A stretch of 64,000 nt of DNA from Mycobacterium numidiamassiliense. Lineage in GTDB: Bacteria; Actinomycetota; Actinomycetes; Mycobacteriales; Mycobacteriaceae. Positions 1-7,776 of the stretch are shown in pieces. Position numbers and translations under genes: made by a program. Location: positions 620,001 through 684,000 of the forward strand of contig NZ_FUEZ01000003.1 of NCBI RefSeq assembly GCF_900157365.1, written 5' to 3'. The stretch's first letter is position 1; each line of letters starts with the position of its first letter. The notes beneath the pieces are model-generated. The model had not been told where the DNA came from. It saw nothing but the letters and a program-made list of their open reading frames with translations, and did no database searches.

Positions 1-38
1 GTAACGCTGCGCGGCCGCCGGACCAGGCGCGGATCCCG

Positions 39-578
39 ATGAGCGTCCGGGACTCGGTGCTCACGACGCTCACCGACTGGACGGCACCCGACCCGGCGCA
101 GGACTCGTTGCGCCACGCGGTGCTGGCCTTCGTGCACGGACGCGACGACTCCTGCGCCCGCGACTGCGTGCCGGGCCACGTCACCGCCTCGGCGCTGGTG
201 CTCGACGCCGGCGGTACCCGGGTGCTGCTGACATTGCATCGCCGGTTCCGCCGCTGGGTGCAGCTGGGCGGGCATTGCGACGACGACGACCCCGACGTCG
301 CGGCCGCGGCCTTGCGCGAAGCCACCGAGGAGTCCGGCATTCACGGTCTGCGCCTGGCGCCCGAACTCGCTGCGGTGCACGTCCATCCGGTCACCTGCTC
401 GCTGGGCGTGCCGACCCGTCATCTCGACATGCAATTCGTCGCGCACGCCCCGCCGGGCGCGCAGATCGCCATCAGCGACGAGTCGGAGGATCTGCGATGG
501 TGGCCGGCCGACGCGTTGCCCGACGGCGCCGACCACGGGCTGGTCCACCTGGTCGCCCGGGCCCTCGCGATGGGCTGA
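39..578 (+). CDS. Nudix hydrolase
   Basis: This 179-residue protein belongs to the Nudix family, which hydrolyses nucleoside diphosphates linked to another moiety. A Nudix box is visible around residues 78-102: a GGH start, an acidic run, then REATEESGI, which supplies the Arg-Glu and Glu-Glu metal ligands. The spacing at the start of the box departs slightly from the consensus. The substrate cannot be told. The ATG at 39 has no clear ribosome-binding site. The same frame stays open to the window edge with good third-position G+C, so a start outside the window is possible. In related mycobacteria a Nudix gene sits between fbiB and manB (from memory), and the gene upstream would be fbiB. It converges on manB across a strong hairpin. 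Confidence 0.85.
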   Translation: MSVRDSVLTTLTDWTAPDPAQDSLRHAVLAFVHGRDDSCARDCVPGHVTASALVLDAGGTRVLLTLHRRFRRWVQLGGHCDDDDPDVAAAALREATEESGIHGLRLAPELAAVHVHPVTCSLGVPTRHLDMQFVAHAPPGAQIAISDESEDLRWWPADALPDGADHGLVHLVARALAMG

Positions 579-617
579 GCTGGGGGCACTCCCCCGCAAG
601 CGGGAGGTGCCCCCAGC
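579..617. terminator. 39-bp palindrome, likely bidirectional terminator
   Basis: A near-perfect inverted repeat begins right after the Nudix stop codon. The arms are GCTGGGGGCACTCCC and GGGAGGTGCCCCCAGC around a CCGCAAGC centre. It lies between convergent genes, so it could end transcription from both sides. Its right 24 bases recur exactly inside purK (31918-31941, opposite orientation), so it is also a member of a dispersed palindromic repeat family. Confidence 0.7.
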
Positions 618-631
618 CGCTTGCCGGGGAC

Positions 632-1708
632 TTAAACGTCGGACGAGTAGCGGATGCCGCCGTCGGGAATCGAGACGCCGGGCCATACCCGCGCGCCGCG
701 CAGCAGCTCGCAGCGCGCTCCGATGTCGGCGCCGTCGCCGATCACGCCGTCGCGAATCAGCGCCCGCGGCCCGATCCGGACACCGAACCCGATGATGGAG
801 CGCTCGATCACGCTGCCGGCCTCGATCTTGACGCCGTCGAAGATCACCGCGCCGTCCAGCCGGACACCCGGCCCGATCTCGGCACCACGCCCGACCACGG
901 TGCCACCGATCAACAGCGCACCGGGCGATACCGCCGCGCTGTCGTGCACCAGCTGCTCGCCGCGGTGCCCACCCAGGGCCGGCGACGGCGCGATGCCGCG
1001 CACCAGGTCGGCCGAGCCGCGGACGAAGTCCTCGGGTGTGCCCATGTCGCGCCAGTACGTGGCGTCGACGTAGCCGCAGACCTTGACGCCGTCGTCGGCC
1101 AGCAGCGCCGGGAATACCTCGCGCTCCACCGACACCGCGCGGCCCCGCGGAATCCTGTCGATGATCTTGCGCTCGAAGACATAAGCGCCGGCGTTGATCT
1201 GGTCGGTGGGCGGATCCTCGGTCTTCTCCAGAAACGCGGTGACCCGACCGTCCTCGGTGGGCACGCAGCCGAACGCGCGGGGGTCACCGACGCGCACCAG
1301 GTGCAGGGTCACGTCGGCCTGCTTGGCGTGGTGGAATTCCAGCAGCTGGCCCAGGTCGGCGCCGGACAGCACATCGCCGTTGAACACCATGACGGTGTCG
1401 TGGCGCAGCTGGTCGGAGACGTTGGCGATACCGCCGCCGGTGCCCAGCGGCTCCTGCTCGGTGACGTACTCGATGTCCAGACCCAGCTGCGACCCGTCGC
1501 CGAACTCCGCCTCGAACACCGCGGCCTGATACGACGTGGACAGGATCACGTGCTCGATGCCGGCCGCGGCAATCCGCGACAGGAGGTGGGTGAGGAAGGG
1601 CACCCCGGCGGTCGGCAGCATCGGCTTGGGCGCCGACAGCGTCAACGGCCGCAACCGGGTGCCCTTGCCGCCGACCAGGATCACCGCATCGACTGGGGGA
1701 GTTGCCAA
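632..1708 (-). CDS. manB: Mannose-1-phosphate guanylyltransferase / NDP-sugar pyrophosphorylase
   Basis: A nucleotidyltransferase that joins a sugar-1-phosphate to a nucleotide, expected to make GDP-mannose for lipomannan, LAM and PIM synthesis; this gene has also been called rmlA2 and manC. The N-terminal half is a Rossmann-like fold with signature GGKGTRLRP near residues 13-21, followed by KPMLP. FNGDVLSG and the GTGGGIAN loop line the active site. The C-terminal third is a left-handed beta-helix of hexapeptide repeats. I chose the TTG at 1708, which gives 358 residues (the M. tuberculosis protein has 359), follows AGAAGG, and lies one base after the wbbL1 stop codon, implying translational coupling. 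The ATG at 1756 would overlap wbbL1 and add an unconserved extension. Confidence 0.9.
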   Translation of the reverse strand: MATPPVDAVILVGGKGTRLRPLTLSAPKPMLPTAGVPFLTHLLSRIAAAGIEHVILSTSYQAAVFEAEFGDGSQLGLDIEYVTEQEPLGTGGGIANVSDQLRHDTVMVFNGDVLSGADLGQLLEFHHAKQADVTLHLVRVGDPRAFGCVPTEDGRVTAFLEKTEDPPTDQINAGAYVFERKIIDRIPRGRAVSVEREVFPALLADDGVKVCGYVDATYWRDMGTPEDFVRGSADLVRGIAPSPALGGHRGEQLVHDSAAVSPGALLIGGTVVGRGAEIGPGVRLDGAVIFDGVKIEAGSVIERSIIGFGVRIGPRALIRDGVIGDGADIGARCELLRGARVWPGVSIPDGGIRYSSDV

Positions 1709-1709
1709 C

Positions 1710-2606
1710 TCAGCGCCGCCCTTCTGCGAACTTGCCCAAACGTTTGCGCCGCGCATTGCGCACCATCAGCGCCGAACGCACCGCCAGCGATCCCCGCAGC
1801 GTCCAGCGCAGCGGAGCTCGCCACAATCCGGCATTGCGATCGGCGAGAAAAATGTACGTGCTCCTGTGATGGGCGGCCAGGTGGCTTTCCGGATCGTTCC
1901 CGGTGGAGTGCCCCCGGTGGTGCAGGACTTCGGCCGTCGGGACGTAGACCGACAGCCAGCCCGCCTTGCCGAGCCGGTCGCCGAGGTCGACGTCTTCCAT
2001 ATACATGAAGTAGCGCTCGTCGAATCCGCCCACTTGATCGAAGGCCGACCGGCGCAACAGCAGACACGATCCGGACAACCAGCCGACCGGGCGTTCGCTG
2101 GGTTCGACCCGCTCCTGGCGATAGGCGGCCGTCCAGGGATTGCGCTTCCAGAACGGTCCGACCACCGCATGCATGCCACCGCGGACCAGGCTGGGCAGGT
2201 GACGCGCTGACGGATAGACCGACCCGTCGGGGTCGCGGATCAGTGGGCCCAGCGCCCCCGCGTGCGGCCACCTGGCGGCGGCCTCCAGCAGCGCGTCGAT
2301 GCTGCCGGGGCCCCACTGCACGTCGGGGTTGGCCACGATCAACCAGTCGTCGACTCCCCCGCTGTCACAGAGATGACGCACCGCCCGATTCACCGCGGTG
2401 CCGTAGCCGAGGTTGGCCCCGGTGTCGAAAAGCCGCACGTTGGAATAGCGCTCCAGGGCTTCCTGCGGGGTGCCGTCGGTAGATCCGTTATCCGCCAATA
2501 GAACACTGACCGGGCGCTCGGTGGCCAGCGACAGCGAGGCCAGGAAACGCTCTAGGTGAGGTCCCGGCGAGAACGTCACCGTCACGACCGGCAGAACGTC
2601 AGCCAC
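1710..2606 (-). CDS. wbbL1: Rhamnosyltransferase WbbL1 (dTDP-Rha to decaprenyl-PP-GlcNAc)
   Basis: A family-2 glycosyltransferase that adds rhamnose to decaprenyl-diphosphoryl-GlcNAc, building the linker between peptidoglycan and arabinogalactan on the cytoplasmic face of the membrane. GT-A motifs are visible: ADNGSTDGT after the first strand, NPDVQWG as the metal/nucleotide site, and FMYMEDVDLGDRLGKAGW with the catalytic acidic residues. The GTG at 2606 gives 298 residues starting VADVLPVV, which matches the family N-terminus; the longer in-frame ATG at 2639 runs deeper into rmlD. The start overlaps the rmlD stop by 8 nt, and manB follows directly, so rmlD-wbbL1-manB form one operon for cell-wall sugar chemistry. 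Confidence 0.93.
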   Translation of the reverse strand: MADVLPVVTVTFSPGPHLERFLASLSLATERPVSVLLADNGSTDGTPQEALERYSNVRLFDTGANLGYGTAVNRAVRHLCDSGGVDDWLIVANPDVQWGPGSIDALLEAAARWPHAGALGPLIRDPDGSVYPSARHLPSLVRGGMHAVVGPFWKRNPWTAAYRQERVEPSERPVGWLSGSCLLLRRSAFDQVGGFDERYFMYMEDVDLGDRLGKAGWLSVYVPTAEVLHHRGHSTGNDPESHLAAHHRSTYIFLADRNAGLWRAPLRWTLRGSLAVRSALMVRNARRKRLGKFAEGRR

Positions 2607-3510
2607 GCGAAGAGGGTATCGGTCGATCGGGTGAAGCAACCCGGCCAGATGCGGCTAGGGCGGCGACAAGCGCAGCACGCCATGGCCTCAGCGGTGTCAT
2701 GCCCGCCGCCGCCGACTCCCGGCTGGACAACGCGGAGTAGCTCGGCCGCGGCGCGGGCCGCGGATTGTGTGCGCTGCTGACCGGCCGCACCCGCGCCGGG
2801 TCGGCACCGCATTCTTCGAACACGGCACGGGCTTGCTCGAATCGGGAGACCGCACCCTCATTGGCGGCGTGCAGGATGGGGCCGGGCACCCGGTCGTCGG
2901 CGATCTGCAGCAGCGCGGCGGCCAGATCGGCGACGTAGGTCGGCGAGCCGGTCTGGTCGTCGACCACGTCCACCGGGTTCTCGCCCGCGGCCAGCCGCTG
3001 CATCACGGCGACGAAGTCCTTGCCGGTGCCGCCGGTGTAGACCCAGGCGGTGCGCACCACGATGCCCTGGCCGGCGTCCGGCAGCGCGGCCAGCACTGCC
3101 TCTTCGCCGGCGCGCTTGCTGTGGCCGTAGACGCCCACGGGGGTGGTGGGATCGCTGGGTTCGAAGGGATGCGGTGCGGCACCGGGTTGCGCGTCGAACA
3201 CGTAGTCGGTGGAGACGTGCAGCAGCTGGGCGCCGGCGCGGGCGCAGGAGCGCGCGATGTGTTCGGGGCCCGCGGCGTTGACCGCGTAGGCGGCCTCTTC
3301 GTCGCTTTCGGCGCCGTCGACGTTGGTGTACGCGGCGCAGTTGATCACCACATCGCCACTTTTGACGATCGATTCGGCCGCGGCCGGATCGGTGATGTTC
3401 CACTGCGACGACGTCAGCGCCAGTACGTCACGCCCCTGATCAGTGGCTTGCGCTGCCAAACAGCTCCCGAGCTGCCCGCCTGCTCCGGTGATCACGATCC
3501 TGCCCGACAT
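2599..3510 (-). CDS. rmlD: dTDP-4-dehydrorhamnose reductase
   Basis: This enzyme catalyses the last step of dTDP-L-rhamnose synthesis, reducing dTDP-4-keto-L-rhamnose with NADPH, and so supplies the substrate of WbbL1 encoded next. It is an extended short-chain dehydrogenase. The nucleotide-binding motif VITGAGGQLGS is at the N-terminus, STDYVFDA and the catalytic YGHSK (Tyr-x-x-x-Lys) follow, and the C-terminus resembles the M. tuberculosis protein. The ATG at 3510 begins right before the Rossmann strand (303 residues); the ATG at 3537 would only add an unconserved nonamer. It is transcribed divergently from cpsA across about 77 bp. Confidence 0.93.
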   Translation of the reverse strand: MSGRIVITGAGGQLGSCLAAQATDQGRDVLALTSSQWNITDPAAAESIVKSGDVVINCAAYTNVDGAESDEEAAYAVNAAGPEHIARSCARAGAQLLHVSTDYVFDAQPGAAPHPFEPSDPTTPVGVYGHSKRAGEEAVLAALPDAGQGIVVRTAWVYTGGTGKDFVAVMQRLAAGENPVDVVDDQTGSPTYVADLAAALLQIADDRVPGPILHAANEGAVSRFEQARAVFEECGADPARVRPVSSAHNPRPAPRPSYSALSSRESAAAGMTPLRPWRAALVAALAASGRVASPDRPIPSSRG

Positions 3511-3575
3511 GGTTCGAGTCTGGCATGCCCCAGGCACGCCGCCGCCGGCTACCCGAGAAGCGGCTGATTCGCAAG

Positions 3576-3588
3576 TAACCTAGTGTGA
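3576..3588 (+). promoter_or_regulatory. -10 box giving a predicted leaderless cpsA transcript
   Basis: TAACCT at 3576-3581 fits the mycobacterial -10 consensus TANNNT. The ATG at 3588 lies seven bases after its last T, the normal distance to a transcription start, so the mRNA would begin at or next to the start codon. No Shine-Dalgarno sequence is visible. Confidence 0.55.
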
Positions 3589-5063
3589 TGCCTGTGCAAC
3601 GTGTGGTTCGTGTGGTTGCCACTGTGCTCGCTGTGGTCGTCGTTTTCGGCACCGGCATGGCATGGCGCAACGTCCGAGGATTCGAGGACGGCATCTTCCA
3701 CATGTCCGCCGCCTCGCTGGGCAAGGGCGGCGACGACGGCGCGATCGACATCCTGCTGGTCGGTGTCGACAGCCGCACCGACGCGCACGGCAACCCGCTG
3801 ACGCCCGAGGAACTGGCCACCCTCAAGGCAGGCGACGAGGAAGCGACCAATACCGACACCATCATCCTGGTCCGGATACCGAACAACGGAAAGTCGGCGA
3901 CCGCGATCTCGATCCCGCGGGATTCCTACGTCGCGGCGCCCGGCCTGGGCAAGACCAAAATCAACGGCGTCTACGGCCAGACCCGCGAGGCCAAGCGGAC
4001 CAGCTTGGTCAAGGCCGGCGATTCCGCCGAGGACGCGGCGGCCCAGGGCACCGAGGCCGGCCGCGATGCCCTGATCAAGACCGTCGCCGACCTCACCGGC
4101 GTCACCGTCGACCATTACGCCGAGATCGGGCTGCTCGGTTTCTCCCTGATCACCGACGCGCTCGGCGGCGTCGACGTCTGCCTCAAAGAGCCGGTGTTCG
4201 AACCGATGTCGGGTGCCGACTTCCCGGCCGGACAGCAAAAGCTCAACGGTCCGGAGGCGCTCAGCTTCGTGCGCCAGCGCCACGACCTGCCCCGCGGCGA
4301 CCTGGACCGGGTGGTCCGCCAGCAGGTGGTGATGGCGTCGTTGGCGCACCGGATCATCTCCGGCAAGACGTTGTCCAGTCCTGCCACACTCAAGCGGCTG
4401 GAGTCCGCCGTCCAGCGTTCGGTGGTGATCTCCTCAGGTTGGGACGTCATGGATTTCGTCCAGCAGCTGTCCAAGCTGGCCGGCGGCAAGGTCGCCTTCG
4501 CCACCATTCCGGTGCTCGACGGCGCCGGCTGGAGCGACGACGGGATGCTGAGCGTGGTCCGGGTGGACCCGCATCAGGTGCAGGACTGGGTCGGCGGCCT
4601 GCTCAACGATCAGGCCGAGGGGAAGACCGAGCAGCTGGCCTACTCCCCCGCCAAGACCACCACCAGCGTGGTCAACGACACCGACATCAACGGTCTGGCT
4701 GCTGCGGTGTCAGAGGTGTTGAGCGCCAAGGGATTCACGCCCGGGCCCGTCGGCAATAGCGACGGCACCCACGTGAAGACCAGCCAGGTGCGCGCCGCCA
4801 AGTCCGATGACCTCGGCGCCCAGGAAGTCTCCAAGGAACTGGGCGGGTTGCCGGTCGTTCCGGACACCTCGCTGGCGCCGGGAACGGTGCGGGTGGTGCT
4901 GGCCAGCGACTACACCGGGCCGGGCTCCGGCCTGTCCGGCACCGGGTCGATCGTGCCCGCCCGGGCGGCCAGTGCCGGGTCGAGCGTTGCCGCCGACCCG
5001 AATGTCCCGGCGCCGTCACCGATCCTCACCGCGGGCTCCGACAAACCGGAGTGCATAAACTAA
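3588..5063 (+). CDS. cpsA: LytR-CpsA-Psr family cell-wall ligase CpsA
   Basis: A membrane-anchored LCP-family phosphotransferase that attaches arabinogalactan to peptidoglycan outside the membrane. It has a short cytoplasmic start, a single membrane anchor (residues about 5-24), and then the LCP catalytic domain. Visible LCP motifs are DILLVGVDSR, NTDTIILVRIP, the Arg-rich SIPRDSY, and RQRHDLPRGDLDRVVRQQ. The C-terminal half has a LytR_C-like domain (VVNDTDINGLAAAVSEVL) and a Pro/Ser/Ala-rich tail ending ECIN, like the M. tuberculosis Rv3267 protein. A GTG directly precedes the ATG; the ATG at 3588 was preferred because it fits a leaderless transcript. The next gene follows closely, suggesting co-transcription. 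Confidence 0.93.
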   Translation: MPVQRVVRVVATVLAVVVVFGTGMAWRNVRGFEDGIFHMSAASLGKGGDDGAIDILLVGVDSRTDAHGNPLTPEELATLKAGDEEATNTDTIILVRIPNNGKSATAISIPRDSYVAAPGLGKTKINGVYGQTREAKRTSLVKAGDSAEDAAAQGTEAGRDALIKTVADLTGVTVDHYAEIGLLGFSLITDALGGVDVCLKEPVFEPMSGADFPAGQQKLNGPEALSFVRQRHDLPRGDLDRVVRQQVVMASLAHRIISGKTLSSPATLKRLESAVQRSVVISSGWDVMDFVQQLSKLAGGKVAFATIPVLDGAGWSDDGMLSVVRVDPHQVQDWVGGLLNDQAEGKTEQLAYSPAKTTTSVVNDTDINGLAAAVSEVLSAKGFTPGPVGNSDGTHVKTSQVRAAKSDDLGAQEVSKELGGLPVVPDTSLAPGTVRVVLASDYTGPGSGLSGTGSIVPARAASAGSSVAADPNVPAPSPILTAGSDKPECIN

Positions 5064-5071
5064 CTTCCATC

Positions 5072-5791
5072 GTGGCTCACACTCTTTCCGGGGCGATCCT
5101 GGATCCGATGCTGCGTGCCGACCCGGTCGGCCCGCGCATCACCTACTACGACGACGCCACCGGCGAACGCATCGAGTTGTCCGCGGTGACACTGGCCAAT
5201 TGGGCCGCCAAGACCGGGAACCTGTTACGCGACGAGCTGGGCGCGGGCCCGGCCAGCCGGGTGGGCATCCTGCTGCCGGCGCACTGGCAGACCGCGGCGG
5301 TGCTGTTCGGGGTGTGGTGGATCGGCGCCGAGGTCGTGCTTGACGCGGCCGGCCCCGTCGACATGGCGCTGTGCACCGCGGCGCGACTCGACGAGGCGGA
5401 CTCGGTCGTCGAACCCGGCGGCGAGGTGGCGGTGTTGTCGCTGGATCCGTTCGGCCGCGGCGTGCCCGGCCTGCCGATCGGTGTGACGGACTACGCCACC
5501 GCGGTGCGGGTGCACGGCGACCAGATCATCGCCGAACGACAGCCCGGTCCGGCGCTGGCCGGCCGATCGGTGGAGCACGTACTGGCCGACTGCGAAAAGT
5601 CCTCGGCGGCAAAGGGATTGACGGCCAACGATCGGGTGCTATCGACCGCTTCGTGGCCCGGCCCCGACGAATTGATCGACGGCCTGCTGGCGGCCATGTC
5701 CGTCGGCGGCTCGCTGGTGCAGGTCGCCAACCCCGATCCGTCGGCGCTGCAACGCCGCATCGAGACCGAGAAGGTCACGCAGGTCCTCTAA
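5072..5791 (+). CDS. TIGR03089-type protein resembling an adenylate-forming enzyme N-terminus
   Basis: A conserved actinobacterial protein of about 239 residues, equivalent to Rv3268. Its sequence looks like the N-terminal part of an acyl-CoA/AMP ligase (ITYYDDATGERIELSAVTLANWAAKTGNLLRDEL, then RVGILLPAHWQTAAVLFGVWWIGAEVV), but it lacks the P-loop SGTTGxPKG and the C-terminal lid domain, so a full ligase reaction is unlikely. Function is unknown. The GTG at 5072 sits 8 nt past the cpsA stop; a GTG at 5051 overlapping cpsA is also possible. Its last four bases overlap the convergent HNH gene. Confidence 0.8.
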   Translation: MAHTLSGAILDPMLRADPVGPRITYYDDATGERIELSAVTLANWAAKTGNLLRDELGAGPASRVGILLPAHWQTAAVLFGVWWIGAEVVLDAAGPVDMALCTAARLDEADSVVEPGGEVAVLSLDPFGRGVPGLPIGVTDYATAVRVHGDQIIAERQPGPALAGRSVEHVLADCEKSSAAKGLTANDRVLSTASWPGPDELIDGLLAAMSVGGSLVQVANPDPSALQRRIETEKVTQVL

Positions 5792-5811
5792 AAGGGTGGC
5801 GGGTCCTCTAA
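5782..5811. repeat. 10-bp direct repeat at the junction with the HNH gene
   Basis: GGTCCTCTAA occurs at 5782-5791, at the stop of the TIGR03089-type gene, and again at 5802-5811, inside the 3' end of the HNH gene. It may be a duplication left when the HNH gene arrived, or may be chance. Confidence 0.3.
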
Positions 5812-7296
5812 GAGAACGGAGGGCGGGGCGGGTCCGGTGCGCGCGGGGGGCGCTTCGCGGTTTCGCCGGCGTTCGGCGGCTACACGGTAGGCGCGGTCTT
5901 GACTGCGAGTGCGGCGGCGTTTGGGCATCATGGCGCTGCGTTCAGCGCAGTAATCCTGAGGTGGGTCGGTTGCGGGCGCGGGCATGCCGCCCACGGCGTA
6001 GCACAGGCTGGGGAAAAGCAGGGCGCTGCCGGGGACGGTGACGTAAGTGTGTCCGGCCGGGGAGGTCAGGATCAGCGTGCCGTCGGCTAGTTGCTGCTCG
6101 CGCCAGCCCCAAAAAGTCTTTGTTAAATGATGCGTGCGGCAATAGCACTTGAGGTTGGCCGCGTGGGTTTTTCCGCCCTGCGCGTGCGGGATCGTATGGT
6201 CGATATCGCAGTCGAAGGCGGGGACATCGCAGCCAGGCCAGCGACAGGTCAGGTCGCGGGCGCGCACAAAGTCGGCCAGCGCCTTCGACGGGGTGTAGCC
6301 CTGCTCCGGTGGGGCGTAGCCGGGGTGGGTCAGCGGGACCAGTTTGGCCGATTTCGCCAGTTCGGCAACGAGTTCGGCAGTAATCAACCCGTCGGCGCGG
6401 ATCTCGCAGGCCGGTGCTGTCGCGGCGCCGATGAGGGTGTCCTGGGTAGCAATGACGTGAATGGTGACCGGCGAGGGCGCGGGCCGCTTGCCCGCTGCAC
6501 AATCAGCTCGCCCGCAGCGGCAGCCCAGCCGATCGGCGCCGGCGGCCAAGGCCCCCAGCGCATCGGCGCGGCGCTGTTCGGTGGTGCGGGGGTCGTGGGC
6601 ACATGGCGTGGCCGCCAGCGCGTTCAGCCGGGTGTCCAGGGCGTGGGCGTCGACGGTGAACAGGCTGCCCATGATCTGGGAAATCCCGTCGGCGTCGGAC
6701 CCGATCCAGACCTCCCGATCCACGTGGCGTTCCTTGCGCCGGCGCACCGCATCGGCGTCCACGTGGGCCACGATGCCGTCGATCTTGCCCGACAGCCGAC
6801 CCCGCGTCAGCGAAGGCCAGCGCACCACATTGACCGCTACCAACTCATCGGTCCGGGCCAACGCATCGGTGTCGACAATCAGATCCGTGCGCGACACGAT
6901 CGTGGCAAACGCGTGGTAATCAATGTCTCCGGCGACGAAAACCTCGGCGGTCTGGGGCAGCCGTTCACGCATCGCGCGGGCGACGCGCAATCGGTCGGCG
7001 GCCAACCCGTGACTGATCCGCAAGCCCGCGGACACCTCAGCGGACACGGCCGCTTCCGTGTCGACCGCCCAGTCGTCGGTCGCGGAACTCGACGCGCAGC
7101 GGTATGCGAACAACTGCCCGATCGCCACCAACTGGGCGGCCACTGCCCGGTTCTCGATCCGTACCGCCGTGGCGATCTGCTCCATCCACGCAGCGGACTC
7201 CACCGTCGGCTCCCGCAGCCGCCAGCGCTCGAGCACTTCCTCCAACCGGGAGATCGTCTCCGGTGGGAGCGGTCGCGCCGACCTCGATTCGAACAT
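5788..7296 (-). CDS. 13E12/REP-family DUF222 protein with C-terminal HNH endonuclease domain
   Basis: This member of the mycobacterial 13E12 repeat family is about 502 residues long. Residues from roughly 10 to 300 are the DUF222 region. Near the C-terminus is an HNH nuclease module: TCRWPGCDVPAFDCDIDHTIPHAQGG, then NLKCYCRTHHLTK, which contains the HNH His and Asn and the zinc-binding Cys pairs. Ahead of it is a Cys-rich stretch, CRCGRADCAAG. I chose the ATG at 7296 (MFESRSARP) because family members commonly begin MFE/MFD and CGGAGT lies upstream; the ATG at 7362 would add 22 unconserved residues. M. tuberculosis, as I recall, has no such gene at this site, so this looks like an insertion. 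Whether it is mobile or cuts DNA is not shown. Confidence 0.85.
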   Translation of the reverse strand: MFESRSARPLPPETISRLEEVLERWRLREPTVESAAWMEQIATAVRIENRAVAAQLVAIGQLFAYRCASSSATDDWAVDTEAAVSAEVSAGLRISHGLAADRLRVARAMRERLPQTAEVFVAGDIDYHAFATIVSRTDLIVDTDALARTDELVAVNVVRWPSLTRGRLSGKIDGIVAHVDADAVRRRKERHVDREVWIGSDADGISQIMGSLFTVDAHALDTRLNALAATPCAHDPRTTEQRRADALGALAAGADRLGCRCGRADCAAGKRPAPSPVTIHVIATQDTLIGAATAPACEIRADGLITAELVAELAKSAKLVPLTHPGYAPPEQGYTPSKALADFVRARDLTCRWPGCDVPAFDCDIDHTIPHAQGGKTHAANLKCYCRTHHLTKTFWGWREQQLADGTLILTSPAGHTYVTVPGSALLFPSLCYAVGGMPAPATDPPQDYCAERSAMMPKRRRTRSQDRAYRVAAERRRNREAPPARTGPAPPSVLLEDPPPF

Positions 7297-7423
7297 GCGT
7301 TCGACATTACTCCGACTGGCCGACACCATTGCGGGCAGGCGAAATCCATGTTGATATCGCAATATAGCAATGTTAACGTCGGCTCAGCGTTGGTTGGCGC
7401 TCCGACCACGGGGGTCGCCGGCC

Positions 7424-7444
7424 TAATGATAACGATTGCCATTA
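7424..7444. promoter_or_regulatory. Fur/Zur-type operator candidate before pacL1-ctpC
   Basis: A 21-bp inverted repeat has arms TAATGATAAC and ATTGCCATTA around a central G; the outer five bases on each side are perfectly complementary, and AA/TT match inside. The inner core resembles the 7-1-7 Zur/Fur form (TGATAAT-N-ATTATCA). It stands out as an AT-rich island in G+C-rich DNA, 41 bp before the pacL1 start. The regulator is inferred only; MntR or another metal sensor is possible. Confidence 0.5.
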
Positions 7445-7485
7445 AGGGTTGACGCTCCGACGAACTGGGAGAAAGGTTTCACACC

Positions 7486-7767
7486 ATGGCGGTGTATGGG
7501 TTGTTGGCGAAGGCGGCGACGACGGTAGTCACGGGCCTGGTTGGCGTGACGGCCTACGAGGTGGTGCGCAAGGCTGCGGCCAAGGCGCCGCTACACGAGA
7601 CCGCTGTCAAGGGCGCCGAACTCGGACTGCGCGGAACCCGTAAGGCCGAGGAGGCCGCGGAGTCGGCAAGGCTGAAGATCGCCGATGTGATGGCCGAAGC
7701 CCGGGAGCGGATCGGTGAGGAGGCCCCCACCCCGGCCGTCACCGACGTGCACGACCACGAACACTGA
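7486..7767 (+). CDS. pacL1: PacL1-like DUF1490 metallochaperone of the CtpC ATPase
   Basis: This is a 93-residue membrane-associated protein of the DUF1490 family. The M. tuberculosis counterpart Rv3269 (PacL1) works with the P-type ATPase CtpC in zinc tolerance and stabilises it in the membrane. A hydrophobic N-terminal segment (residues about 3-24, with glycine spacing) is followed by an Ala/Glu/Lys-rich amphipathic stretch. The last residues, DVHDHEH, match the acidic-histidine metal-binding tail described for PacL1. GGGAGAAAGG lies 8 nt ahead of the ATG, a strong ribosome-binding site. ctpC follows 9 nt downstream, so the two form an operon. Confidence 0.9.
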   Translation: MAVYGLLAKAATTVVTGLVGVTAYEVVRKAAAKAPLHETAVKGAELGLRGTRKAEEAAESARLKIADVMAEARERIGEEAPTPAVTDVHDHEH

Positions 7768-7776
7768 TCGCCCGGC

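Noticed and set aside
1-42. Tail of the upstream gene (expected fbiB)
   Set aside because: Too few bases to tell which frame is used; stops at 2-4 and 40-42 are both possible ends.
275-2008. A 577-codon open frame on the plus strand across Nudix, manB and wbbL1
   Set aside because: It is antisense to two well-recognised genes, is Arg/Pro/Gly-rich in the way G+C-rich shadows are, and shows no domain.
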